DNA of 47,390 nucleotides, taken from assembly GCA_023439505.1 (NCBI GenBank), contig JAEXNR010000044.1, positions 1 through 47,390 on the forward strand. The letters are read 5' to 3'. Each line of letters begins with the position of its first letter. Position 1 is the stretch's first letter. Both the position numbers and the translations under genes were made by a program. This document shows positions 37,978-46,330 of this stretch, piece after piece. The notes beneath the pieces are model-generated. The model saw only the letters and a list, made by a program, of their open reading frames with translations. It ran no database searches and was not told where the DNA came from. Source of the DNA: Bacillota bacterium. GTDB taxonomy: Bacteria; Bacillota; Clostridia; Lachnospirales; Lachnospiraceae.

Positions 37978-38034
37978 AGCGGTTCGAAACAGCAGCTCCC
38001 GGGGCGCAGACCGCCGATATCGGGAACGGAAAAA
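37978..38034 (-). pseudogene. Remnant of the 5' end of a second MalT-like regulator gene
   Basis: Read on the minus strand, this stretch encodes PFPISAVCAPGAAVSNR. It aligns with PTPMPEVCAPRTSVLNR near the N-terminus of the LuxR regulator (residues ~13-29), 9 of 17 identical. It stands in the same orientation and order relative to the promoter element as in the intact copy. The start codon, ribosome binding site and promoter are missing. In the intact copy they lie between two ATAAATTT repeats (30098-30105 and 30190-30197), whereas the remnant has a single ATAAATTT (38035-38042), as expected after a deletion between short repeats. Confidence 0.65.
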
Positions 38035-38159
38035 ATAAATTTTAAAAACCTCATACTGGTACGATGTTCGATACTGAAAAATAATGGTAGGCTATACTGT
38101 AAGTATGAAAAATTTTATCCCAATTTTGTAACCTGTTGACATGTATGTACAAAGAGATT
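38035..38159 (+). promoter_or_regulatory. Shared regulatory element, copy 2 (before peptide-export cluster)
   Basis: This is the counterpart of 30190-30316. It keeps AAAAACCTCATA, GGTACGATGTTC, a TATACT -10-like box at 38093-38098, and the identical 22-mer ending in GAGATT. A TTGACA occurs near the right end, but without a good -10 after it. The precursor gene begins 146 bases downstream. The parallel placement predicts co-regulation with the giant secreted protein. Confidence 0.65.
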
Positions 38160-38212
38160 GTGGCTGGGCCTTTCGTGAACCATTCCAACGTATTCTTTTT
38201 TGTGCAGTACAT

Positions 38213-38230
38213 CGTCCCTGGAGAGGGACG
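38213..38230 (+). promoter_or_regulatory. Short leader hairpin
   Basis: CGTCCCT and AGGGACG form a perfect seven-base stem with a GGAG loop, 75 bases before the start of the first precursor gene. There is no T-run, so it is more likely an mRNA-stability or leader structure than a terminator. Confidence 0.35.
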
Positions 38231-38304
38231 TTAATCACTACTACTTACGCTCTTTCAATGAATAAAGAGGCAAAAATCATATGCTATGGTTAGGAGGAAA
38301 TAGA

Positions 38305-38649
38305 ATGAAGGAAGAGACTAGAAAGAGAGCAGTGGAGCTTTCTGATGAAGAAATGGATCAGATTTCAGGAGGTAAGGCGGCAATTATAACAACGGAATCA
38401 TCTACAAAGCAAGCCAGGGTGCAGCTGTGTAACTTAAATAATCAGGCGGGCACATGGTTTTTGAACTGTCTTAATCTAAATAAGGTCTGCGGTTCGTTTC
38501 ACTTAATAGAAGGCAGAACCGGTCAATCCTGCAGCGTATGTCAGTACTATCAGGCCACTACGATACAGCTTTCCTCTGTAAGCAGCAGCGAGATATCCGA
38601 TTATTACAAAGGATTAGGCTACAGTGTTTTATCACGAGGTCTGAACTAA
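38305..38649 (+). CDS. Double-glycine leader precursor peptide, Cys-containing core
   Basis: The ATG at 38305 has AGGAGG seven bases upstream, and gives 114 residues. Residues 1-23 look like a bacteriocin-type leader: MKEETRKRAVELSDEEMDQISGG, split as a charged start plus ELSDEEMDQISGG. The C39 transporter encoded downstream should cleave after the Gly-Gly. The ~91-residue core is rich in Ser, Asn and Gln. It has five cysteines, the last two as SCSVC, and a Tyr-rich tail. It differs from the small zinc-ribbon-like precursors at the end of the cluster but shares the leader pattern. Being first after the promoter, it may be the most highly expressed product. Its function (bacteriocin, signal or structural peptide) is unknown. 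Confidence 0.75.
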   Translation: MKEETRKRAVELSDEEMDQISGGKAAIITTESSTKQARVQLCNLNNQAGTWFLNCLNLNKVCGSFHLIEGRTGQSCSVCQYYQATTIQLSSVSSSEISDYYKGLGYSVLSRGLN

Positions 38650-38669
38650 TGCTACAGGGAGAAGAAGTG

Positions 38670-40937
38670 ATGACAGTTTTCAGAAAAAATATATTTGGGC
38701 TGATTTGCATTTTTATCCTGTTGCTTTTGGGAGGCTGTGGTAAATCAGAGGTTTCTCTGCCTCCTATGGAGACAGCAAGGATTGGCGTTATGATCGGCTC
38801 GACGGATGAACCTTTGGCAGAGCAGAATTATCCGAAGGCGGAGCTTTTCAGGTACAATAATTATATGGACGCAGCCGCGGCTCTGAAGGCAAATAAGATA
38901 GATTATGCATTAATGGATTATGCAAATGCATGGAATTATGAAAGAAATGACAAAGAATTTACGATGCTGCCCCAAAGGCTTACAGACAATATATCAGCGA
39001 TGGCTCTGAATAAAAATAACAAGGAGCTGAATAAAAGAATCAATGAAGTATTAAATCGGTATCTAAGTGACGGTACGATGGAGGAAATTATCGGTCACTG
39101 GTTCAGGGAGGATGGGACTGAGTATGTCTTAGAGGATACGGCGAAGGTTACGGACGGACCGTTGCTGCGTGTAGCTGTTACAACGCTGAGTGAACCCCGT
39201 TGCTTTGTGAGAGATGGAAAAATTACCGGATTGCATGTCGAGCTGTTTAGTCGCATCGCGAAGGAACTGGGAATGCGGGTTGAATATCAGGATATGACTT
39301 TTTCGGCGATGCTTGACAGCCTGCAGTCGGGGAAAAGCGATGTCATAGCTTCCATGTATGATACGCCGGAGCGTGAAAAAAAGGTTGATTTTACTGCCGG
39401 CTACTTATCCAATCCAGTGGTGGTGCTTGTCAGAACAGACAATATAGAAAATACCATTACTTCCAACGATCAATTGAATAATAAACGGATCGGATTTATC
39501 ACCGGTATGGCGCATATTGACGGCTTTCGTATCAAATATCAGGCACAGGAGTATGAATTCAATGAATTCTCCTCCATGCTGGCAGCGCTGAAGGCAGATA
39601 AAATTGATGCAATGCTGACAGGAGAGGGAACAGCGAAACAAATCACCAAAGAAAATCCGGAACTTACCGCGTTACCCTATTATTATAAAAATTATTCCTC
39701 TGTTGGCATTAATAAAGATAATACTGAGCTTGAAAACAAACTAAATCCTGTCATTAAGAGGATGATGGAGGATGGAAGCATTGATAAACTGGAGAAAAAA
39801 TGGATGGGAAATGATGAGGATGCCAAGATCCTCACACCGGTTGATCTAAACGGGGACCAGGGCATATTGGTGGCGGGTGTATTGGGAGATGACTATCCCT
39901 ATTCTTACTATAAAAACAATGAATTAGTTGGGAGTGAGGTTGATCTGGCAAGAATTTTTGCTTCGGAGCTTGGCAGAAAGATAAAACTTGTTACGATGGA
40001 TTTTTCCGCAATCATTCCCAGCATTCAGTCCGGTAAGATTGACTTGGCTTTTTATTTATCTTATACGAAGGAACGGGAGAAATCAATCCGGTTTCTAACA
40101 CCTATGTCATCAGACTATTATGTTGCCATTGTTAAAAAAACAGCAGGTGGGGATGACTCTTCCCGAAACTTTTTATCCGTATGGAGAGATGAGTTAGGAG
40201 ACAGCTTTCATAAGACCTTTGTTGTAGAAAGCAGATATAAGCTGATTTTACAGGGACTTTGGATCACAATTGTAATTTCACTGCTGTCAGTTTTGTTCGG
40301 GAGCCTTCTCGGAGCGCTCATATGCTTCCTGCGCAGGTCACACCTGTCGCTTTTGTCCGTTATTGCAACCATTTATATCCGGTTGATACAAGGTGTTCCG
40401 ATCGTATTAATTTTAATGATTCTATATTATATCCTATTTGCGAAGGTGGATATTAACCCGGTAATGATCGCAGTTGTTGGTTTTTCAATTAACTTTGCGG
40501 CTTACGCCTCCGAAATCTTTCGAACTGCAATTGATGCGATTGACAGGGGACAACTGGAGGCAGCCTTTGCATTGGGTTTTTCAAAACGTGCCGGATTTAT
40601 TAAAGTGATTTTGCCGCAGGCATTACGGCATATTTTACCGATTTATAAAGGGGAATTTATCAGCATGGTGAAAATGACTTCGGTCGTCGGTTATATTGCG
40701 ATTCAGGATTTGACCAAGATGAGTGATATCATCCGCAGCCGTACCTTTGATGCTTTCTTTCCTTTATTTATGACGGCTTTCCTCTACTTTGCCATAACCT
40801 GGCTATTCATTTTTGTACTGGGCAAAATAGAACGGCATATTGATCCGAAACGCCGCAAACGTGTGGTGAAAGGGATATCCGCAAAAGAGAATAACAATAG
40901 GAAGGATAGGCTTCACTCTGGCGAATTTTTTGTATAG
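38670..40937 (+). CDS. Amino-acid-type ABC transporter, fused substrate-binding domains and permease
   Basis: The ATG at 38670 follows GGGAGAAG and starts a lipoprotein-like signal (LLLLGGC, Cys23), giving 755 residues. The soluble part contains, in order: a lone second-lobe-like segment (~30-145; IGVMIGSTDEPLAEQNYPKA); a full SBP_bac_3-type domain (~160-385); and a lone first-lobe-like segment (~395-485) that runs directly into the permease. The permease (~515-725) has about five helices and the EAA loop in EAAFALGFSKRAGFIKVILP, as in HisM/GlnP. The partial lobes could form one circularly permuted domain. No GlnQ-like ATPase gene is adjacent, so an ATPase from elsewhere would be needed. It begins 20 bases after the precursor gene, inside the export cluster. 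Confidence 0.85.
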   Translation: MTVFRKNIFGLICIFILLLLGGCGKSEVSLPPMETARIGVMIGSTDEPLAEQNYPKAELFRYNNYMDAAAALKANKIDYALMDYANAWNYERNDKEFTMLPQRLTDNISAMALNKNNKELNKRINEVLNRYLSDGTMEEIIGHWFREDGTEYVLEDTAKVTDGPLLRVAVTTLSEPRCFVRDGKITGLHVELFSRIAKELGMRVEYQDMTFSAMLDSLQSGKSDVIASMYDTPEREKKVDFTAGYLSNPVVVLVRTDNIENTITSNDQLNNKRIGFITGMAHIDGFRIKYQAQEYEFNEFSSMLAALKADKIDAMLTGEGTAKQITKENPELTALPYYYKNYSSVGINKDNTELENKLNPVIKRMMEDGSIDKLEKKWMGNDEDAKILTPVDLNGDQGILVAGVLGDDYPYSYYKNNELVGSEVDLARIFASELGRKIKLVTMDFSAIIPSIQSGKIDLAFYLSYTKEREKSIRFLTPMSSDYYVAIVKKTAGGDDSSRNFLSVWRDELGDSFHKTFVVESRYKLILQGLWITIVISLLSVLFGSLLGALICFLRRSHLSLLSVIATIYIRLIQGVPIVLILMILYYILFAKVDINPVMIAVVGFSINFAAYASEIFRTAIDAIDRGQLEAAFALGFSKRAGFIKVILPQALRHILPIYKGEFISMVKMTSVVGYIAIQDLTKMSDIIRSRTFDAFFPLFMTAFLYFAITWLFIFVLGKIERHIDPKRRKRVVKGISAKENNNRKDRLHSGEFFV

Positions 40938-40983
40938 AAAATAATTTTTGAGAGTTGCAGTAATAAGGATAGGAGTGAAACGT

Positions 40984-41466
40984 ATGAGCGACAGCATTTT
41001 CAGAAAGAAGAGCCTTGACCGAGTTTCTTCCCTGGAGCAATTAACCGATTACATAAAAGTATCCAGTCCCAGTATATGGATTGTTCTCTCGGCAGTTGTA
41101 ATTCTACTGATATCGGTATTGATCTGGTCGGTATTCGGCTCAATTCCGGATACGATAAAGCAAAATGCTTTTGTAAAGGATGGAGTAGCCGTTTGCTATG
41201 TGGACAGTGCTACCGCAGCCAGACTGAAGGCAGGGATGGCAACCGGGATATCCGGAACCAAGGGAACGGTGTTAGGAATTTCAGATACAGCTTTTTCCGC
41301 CGATGAGTTGCGTAAAAACATGGTGGACAATGCGGCAGCAGAAAGCCTTACAAAGGAAGAATGGTACTATCCGGTTAAGGCAGAAGCGTCCGGAGTACCG
41401 GATGGGATTTACGAAATGGTGATTACCATTGACAGCATAAAGCCAGTGTCTTTTATTTTAAACTGA
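40984..41466 (+). CDS. Short NHLM-type secretion adaptor (HlyD-like N-terminal part only)
   Basis: The ATG at 40984 (MSDSIFRKKSLDRVSSLEQL) follows AGGAGTG; this gives 160 residues. The start FRKKSLDRVSSLEQLTDYI and the following single hydrophobic helix (residues ~30-52, ending in WSVFGSIPD) match the N-terminal region of NHLM bacteriocin-system secretion proteins. After the helix a small beta-rich domain with YPVKAEASGVPDGIYEM ends the protein. Full-length members have a long coiled-coil hairpin, which is absent. It probably links the exporter to the cell envelope of a single-membrane cell. It lies 45 bases before the C39 transporter gene. Confidence 0.7.
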   Translation: MSDSIFRKKSLDRVSSLEQLTDYIKVSSPSIWIVLSAVVILLISVLIWSVFGSIPDTIKQNAFVKDGVAVCYVDSATAARLKAGMATGISGTKGTVLGISDTAFSADELRKNMVDNAAAESLTKEEWYYPVKAEASGVPDGIYEMVITIDSIKPVSFILN

Positions 41467-41511
41467 GTTATTTCACAGAAAATTTAATAAGACAGAGAGG
41501 AAGGAACCTAT

Positions 41512-43695
41512 ATGTCTCAAACAACCATCAAGGCAAAAACCGGACGGATTGCCAAGGTTCCGATCGTAATGCAGATGGAAGCATTAGAATGTGGAGCTGC
41601 TTCCCTGGCAATGGTGCTGGCCTACTATGGGAAATGGCTGCCACTGGAACAGGTACGCATGGACTGCGGCGTATCCAGGGATGGCTCTAATGCCCGGAAT
41701 ATTCTAAAAGCCGCACGCAGCTATGGTATGACAGCCAAGGGATACCAGTATGAACCGGAGCTTTTGCGGGCAGAAGGAAGGTTTCCCTGTATTATTCACT
41801 GGAATTTCGATCATTTTGTAGTACTTTGCGGTTTCAAAGGAAAGTACGCTTATATTAATGATCCAGCCCGGGGCAATGTACCTATTTCTATGGAAGAATT
41901 TGATCATGCCTTTACCGGCGTGTGTATGATGTTTGACCCAACAGAAAGTTTTGAAACGGGCGGAAAACCCCGGTCGGTCTGGGCGTTTGCCAGAGAACGG
42001 CTGCGTGGTACAGGGGTTGCATTCGCCTTTGTGGCGGTAACCACATTCATCAGCTCCATTCTGGGAATCATAAGTCCTGCATTTTCGAGGATATTTATTG
42101 ACAGGCTGCTGACAGGGCAAAATATGGATTGGCTTTATCCGTTTCTTATGGCATTAGCAGGCCTGACAGGAGTCTCGCTGATTGTGCAGATTGTAAGTGC
42201 CGCGTACAGCCTAAAGATTGAAGGCAAGATGGCGATCGTAGCAAATGCGACATTCACATGGCATTTGCTGTGTCTGCCAATGGAATTTTTCTCCCAGCGT
42301 ATGGCAGGAGATATTGCGGGACGTGCCGGAAGCAACCAGGGAATCGCGTCCGCTATGATCAGGCAGTTTGCACCGAGTGTGATGGATTTTGCCATGCTGG
42401 TATTTTATTTAACCGTTATGGTTCGTTACAGCTGGATTCTTACCCTGGTGGGAATATCCTCCATCTTTATTAATATGCTTGTGGCACGGGTGATTTCGAG
42501 GAAACGCATGAATCTGACCCGTGTACAGATGCGTGACGCAGGCAAGCTTTCTGCTGTAACGGTTTCCGGTATTGATATGATCGAAACAATCAAAGCAAGC
42601 GGAGCGGAAAACGGTTATTTCGAGAAATGGGCAGGCTACCATGCCAGCGTTAATTCCCAGTCGGTGAAAGTTATTCGTTTGAATCAGTATCTTGGTGCAC
42701 TACCGGGGCTGGTATCCTCTCTGGTAAATATTGTTATACTCATGCTTGGTGTGTTATTCACAATGCAGGGAAATTTTACGGTTGGGATGATTTTGGCCTT
42801 TCAGGGCTTTATGAGTTCTTTTATGTCACCGGTAGATAAATTTATTCAGGCGGGTCAGTCTATGCAGGAAATGCGAACCAGTATGGAGCGGATTGAGGAT
42901 GTAATGAAATATCCTGCAGACCGTCTGCTGACAGACAAACCGGAAAAGCCCGATGCAGGGGAAGCCTATACAAAGCTTTCGGGAACGCTGGAAATGAATC
43001 ATATTCGGTTCGGTTATTCCCGATTGTCTGATCCAATGATTAAAAATTTCAATCTGAGGCTTGAGCCCGGCAGGAGTGTGGCCTTTGTGGGGACTTCCGG
43101 CTGCGGAAAATCCACGCTGGCCAAGTTGATTTCCGGCTTGTATGCACCGTGGGACGGAGAGATTCTTTTTGACGGCAAACCATTGTATGAGATACGCCGT
43201 GAGATTTTCACCGGTTCCATAGCTGTGGTTGATCAGGATATCATTCTCTTTGAGGATACGATCGCCAACAATATCAAGATGTGGGATAGTTCTATTGAGG
43301 ATTTTGAAATGATTCTTGCGGCACGTGACGCCCAGCTACACGAAGATATTATGCAGCGTGATGGCGGATATCAATATAAAATTATGGAGGGGGGAAGGGA
43401 TTTTTCCGGTGGACAGCGCCAGCGTATGGAGATTGCCAGAGTTCTTGCGCAGGATCCCACGATCATCATTATGGATGAAGCTACCAGCGCCCTGGATGCG
43501 AAAACGGAGTACAATGTCACCCATGCTATAAAAAACCGCGGAATTACATTAATTATTGTGGCACATCGGCTGTCAACTATCCGGGACTGCGACGAAATTA
43601 TTGTACTGGATAAGGGCGAGGTAATAGAGCGCGGTACGCATGAAGAATTAATGGCGAAAAACGGTTATTATACAAAGCTTGTCACCTATGAATAG
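41512..43695 (+). CDS. NHLM-type bacteriocin exporter with C39 peptidase domain
   Basis: This 727-residue protein has an N-terminal C39 peptidase with Gln21, catalytic Cys27 in QMEALECGAASLAMV, His101 in FDHFVVLCGF and Asp117 in INDPARG. A membrane domain of six helices follows (~160-440). The ATPase has Walker A GTSGCGKST (~527), signature FSGGQRQRMEIAR, Walker B IIIMDEATSALD and the switch His in IIVAHRLS. C39 domains cut leader peptides after a double glycine while exporting the core, which fits the leaders at 38305 and 46041-47303. An AGGAAGG site precedes the ATG. The second ABC protein starts 15 bases after the stop. Confidence 0.93.
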   Translation: MSQTTIKAKTGRIAKVPIVMQMEALECGAASLAMVLAYYGKWLPLEQVRMDCGVSRDGSNARNILKAARSYGMTAKGYQYEPELLRAEGRFPCIIHWNFDHFVVLCGFKGKYAYINDPARGNVPISMEEFDHAFTGVCMMFDPTESFETGGKPRSVWAFARERLRGTGVAFAFVAVTTFISSILGIISPAFSRIFIDRLLTGQNMDWLYPFLMALAGLTGVSLIVQIVSAAYSLKIEGKMAIVANATFTWHLLCLPMEFFSQRMAGDIAGRAGSNQGIASAMIRQFAPSVMDFAMLVFYLTVMVRYSWILTLVGISSIFINMLVARVISRKRMNLTRVQMRDAGKLSAVTVSGIDMIETIKASGAENGYFEKWAGYHASVNSQSVKVIRLNQYLGALPGLVSSLVNIVILMLGVLFTMQGNFTVGMILAFQGFMSSFMSPVDKFIQAGQSMQEMRTSMERIEDVMKYPADRLLTDKPEKPDAGEAYTKLSGTLEMNHIRFGYSRLSDPMIKNFNLRLEPGRSVAFVGTSGCGKSTLAKLISGLYAPWDGEILFDGKPLYEIRREIFTGSIAVVDQDIILFEDTIANNIKMWDSSIEDFEMILAARDAQLHEDIMQRDGGYQYKIMEGGRDFSGGQRQRMEIARVLAQDPTIIIMDEATSALDAKTEYNVTHAIKNRGITLIIVAHRLSTIRDCDEIIVLDKGEVIERGTHEELMAKNGYYTKLVTYE

Positions 43696-43710
43696 AAAGA
43701 GGAAACAGAT

Positions 43711-45921
43711 ATGAGCTGGTTTCATGAACAAATTGAGCAACGTCTGAAAAACGATAATGAGATGTTTTCCGAAGCATTTGCCAATATGTCCTCAGTAGTT
43801 ATGGGCAAGAATATCCTGAGTTCGTTCCTGGTCGACGATAAACGGGCAAGTGATGCCATTGCCGAGATTTTGGCGTATTATTCCATAAAAATGACCGGGA
43901 CAGACGAAGTCTTCCCCAATCTAAATGAAAAGCTGGAATACTATATGCGCCCCCATGGTATTATGCGGCGTACTGTCAGACTTGACAAAGGCTGGTATAA
44001 AGACGGTGTAGGCGCACTTCTTGGTAAAACCAGGGAGGGTAATATTGTTGCGCTGATTCCTGGAAAAGTAAGCGGCTACACCTTTTTTGACTATGAAACC
44101 GGGAAGCGCGCCAGGGTGACAAAAAAAATTGCCGAAGAACTTTCAGAGGAAGGAATTTGTTTTTATAAGCCCTTTCCGCTGAAAGAGCTGAGAATTTCCG
44201 ACTTACTGCTCTATACCTTGCGGACACTTGCGGCTTCAGATTTGGTTATGGTAGTGATTGCGATGCTTGCCACTACACTGATGGGAATGCTGCTGCCCTA
44301 TATTAACCAGCAGATTTTTGATGTGGTGATTCCCGGAAAAGATACCGGACTGATTGTTCCGATAGCGCTTTTCTACGCGGGAGTAACGATCAGCAGGACC
44401 TTAATCGGGATTACCGTTTCACTGATCCAGTCAAGGGTTAATACAAAAATCAACATCTCGGTGCAATCGGCGGCAATGATGCGCGTACTTGTTATGCCGG
44501 CCTCATTTTTTAAGGATTACAGTGCAGGGGAGCTTGCAAGCCGTGTCGATTACATTAACAGTCTTTGCAACATGCTCCAGAGTACGGTTTTATCGGTTGG
44601 TCTCTCTTCCCTGTTCTCCCTTGCCTATATCACGCAGATTTTTGCCTATTCTCCGGGACTGGTGATACCTGCGCTGCTGGTGACGGTGCTTTCCTGCCTC
44701 ATTACACTGGTAACCACACTGCTTGGCATGAAGCTTTCCAAAAGAAGCATGCTGCTTTCTTCGAAGCAAAGCGGTATGCAATATGCACTGATTACAGGAG
44801 TACAGAAAATCCGGTTGGCCGGTGCAGAAAAAAGGGCATTTGGGCGGTGGGCCAATGCCTATTCCGAGATCGCCCGAATCAGTTATGATCCGCCTGCGTT
44901 TTTAAAGTACAGCGGGGTATTGTCGGCGGTGGTCAGCTCTCTGGGAACACTGGCAATATATTACTATGCAGTAACAACGGGAGTGGGTGTGGCGGGTTAT
45001 ATGGCGTTTCATGTGTCCTTTGGAATGGTCAGCGGAGCCTTTGCCTCCCTGTTTGGCATAGTTAGCACCCTTGCAGGAATTAAGCCCACGCTGGAAATGG
45101 CACTTCCGCTTTTAAAAACCGTACCGGAAGCTGCATCCGGTAAGAGAATTGTAACCAGGATTTCAGGAAATATAGAGCTTTCCAATGTATCCTTCCGTTA
45201 CAGCGAGACTATGCCTTTAATTCTTGATAATTTTTCCCTGAAGATTAAAGCCGGTCAGTACATTGCCATTGTTGGGCAGACAGGCTGCGGAAAGTCCACA
45301 CTTCTACGGCTCCTGCTGGGGTTCGAAACACCGGTCAGGGGTTCGGTATATTACGATAACAAGGATCTGAGTACATTGGATTTAAAGTCCCTGCGCCGCA
45401 ATATCGGTACTGTAATGCAACATGGCAAGCTTTTGCAGGGGGATATTTATTCAAATATTGTCGTGGCTGCTCCGTGGCTGACCTTAAGTGATGCCTGGGA
45501 GGCCGCCGAGCTGGCAGGTATCGCACAGGACATCCGCGATATGCCAATGGGAATGCACACCATAATCTCTGAGGGCTCCGGTGGAATTTCCGGCGGACAG
45601 AAGCAGCGGCTGATGATAGCCCGCGCCATCGCACCCAAACCTAAAATAATGATGTTTGATGAGGCTACCAGTGCGCTGGATAACATTACGCAAAAGCACG
45701 TATCCAAATCTCTGGATCAACTGAAATGCACCCGTATTGTGATTGCCCACCGGCTTTCAACCATTAAGCAGTGTGACCGGATTATTGTACTGGATCAAGG
45801 GAAAATCATTGAGGACGGCAGCTATGAGCAGCTGCTTGCGCGGGAGGGATATTTTTCCGAGCTTATTGCCAGACAGCGGCTGGATGAAACCGGCTTTGTG
45901 GAAGTAACAACCGCATATTAA
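43711..45921 (+). CDS. NHLM-type ABC transporter, second subunit without peptidase
   Basis: The 736-residue protein has a ~150-residue N-terminal domain with RLDKGWYKDGVGALLG and a short YTFFDYETGKRARV strand, as in the NHLM ATP-binding partner family; no C39 catalytic residues are present. Six membrane helices follow (~170-430). The ATPase has Walker A GQTGCGKST (~527), signature GISGGQKQRLMIAR and Walker B KIMMFDEATSALD, so both composite sites can be active. It should pair with the peptidase-bearing transporter. It is shorter than the usual ~900+ residue NHLM members, which carry an extra N-terminal domain. The tandem precursor genes follow 120 bases later. Confidence 0.88.
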   Translation: MSWFHEQIEQRLKNDNEMFSEAFANMSSVVMGKNILSSFLVDDKRASDAIAEILAYYSIKMTGTDEVFPNLNEKLEYYMRPHGIMRRTVRLDKGWYKDGVGALLGKTREGNIVALIPGKVSGYTFFDYETGKRARVTKKIAEELSEEGICFYKPFPLKELRISDLLLYTLRTLAASDLVMVVIAMLATTLMGMLLPYINQQIFDVVIPGKDTGLIVPIALFYAGVTISRTLIGITVSLIQSRVNTKINISVQSAAMMRVLVMPASFFKDYSAGELASRVDYINSLCNMLQSTVLSVGLSSLFSLAYITQIFAYSPGLVIPALLVTVLSCLITLVTTLLGMKLSKRSMLLSSKQSGMQYALITGVQKIRLAGAEKRAFGRWANAYSEIARISYDPPAFLKYSGVLSAVVSSLGTLAIYYYAVTTGVGVAGYMAFHVSFGMVSGAFASLFGIVSTLAGIKPTLEMALPLLKTVPEAASGKRIVTRISGNIELSNVSFRYSETMPLILDNFSLKIKAGQYIAIVGQTGCGKSTLLRLLLGFETPVRGSVYYDNKDLSTLDLKSLRRNIGTVMQHGKLLQGDIYSNIVVAAPWLTLSDAWEAAELAGIAQDIRDMPMGMHTIISEGSGGISGGQKQRLMIARAIAPKPKIMMFDEATSALDNITQKHVSKSLDQLKCTRIVIAHRLSTIKQCDRIIVLDQGKIIEDGSYEQLLAREGYFSELIARQRLDETGFVEVTTAY

Positions 45922-46007
45922 ATTATTTTAATCAAAGCCTATCACTTTTGAAGCGAAAGCGAATAAACAGAGGAAATCACTTAAAAAGAGGAGCAGGTAA
46001 CTGAACT

Positions 46008-46330
46008 TATCAGGCTGCCAAAGCAGCAGAAAGGAGTACTATGATTCGGAAAGAAAATGAAAAAGCCGGAGAGCTTACCGACGATGAAATTGAAAAAGCA
46101 GCAGGTGGAGGAGACACAGAACCAGCGTCAAAAAAGTGTCTGGGCTGCGGCCGCAGGTATGAATTTAATCTCAGTAAATGCCCTGCATGCGGCAGCCATA
46201 AGTGGATTTTAGTTTTGTTGTCCTAAGTTGACGAAGGGCATAGAACAGGGGAATCTATTCCTGTTCAGGTATCAGGCTGCCAAAGCAGCAGAAAGGAGTA
46301 CTATGATTCGGAAAGAAAATGAAAAAGCCG
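46008..46330 (+). repeat. Perfect 61-bp direct repeat covering hairpin, RBS and leader start
   Basis: Bases 46008-46068 and 46270-46330 are identical, 262 bases apart. The unit includes a small hairpin (GCTGC-CAAA-GCAGC), the AAAGGAG ribosome binding site, the ATG and the first nine codons of a precursor. The cores then diverge. This marks a tandem duplication with a conserved expression-and-leader module and a variable core. Confidence 0.9.
46041..46226 (+). CDS. Double-glycine leader peptide with zinc-ribbon-like core (precursor 1)
   Basis: This 61-residue precursor follows AAAGGAG. The leader (residues 1-23) contains ELTDDEIEKAAGG, matching the ELSDEEMDQISGG type of the gene at 38305 and a C39 cleavage site after Gly-Gly. 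The core (~38 residues) begins GDTEPASKK and has CLGC, ten residues, then CPACG: a CX2C-X10-CX2CG pattern as in zinc ribbons or rubredoxin knuckles. The C-terminus is hydrophobic (WILVLLS). It is expected to be exported by the NHLM/C39 transporter. The cysteines could bind zinc or form disulfides outside the cell. No known peptide family was recognised. Confidence 0.75.
   Translation: MIRKENEKAGELTDDEIEKAAGGGDTEPASKKCLGCGRRYEFNLSKCPACGSHKWILVLLS

Larger units (their letters stand above)
37734..38045 (+). other. Unassigned 104-codon open frame without a clear start
   Basis: Directly after the giant gene a different frame stays open for 104 codons to TAA at 38043-38045. Its first half reads protein-like (GDIEKRYYFTKDAVIVSCNQ), but no start codon with a ribosome binding site is apparent, and its end runs antisense through the regulator remnant. 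It may be the eroded tail of another gene or chance. Confidence 0.25.

Noticed and set aside
38538..38669. Upstream extension of the amino-acid transporter fusion
   Set aside because: It overlaps the precursor gene in another frame and lies before a clear ribosome binding site and lipoprotein signal that begin at 38670.
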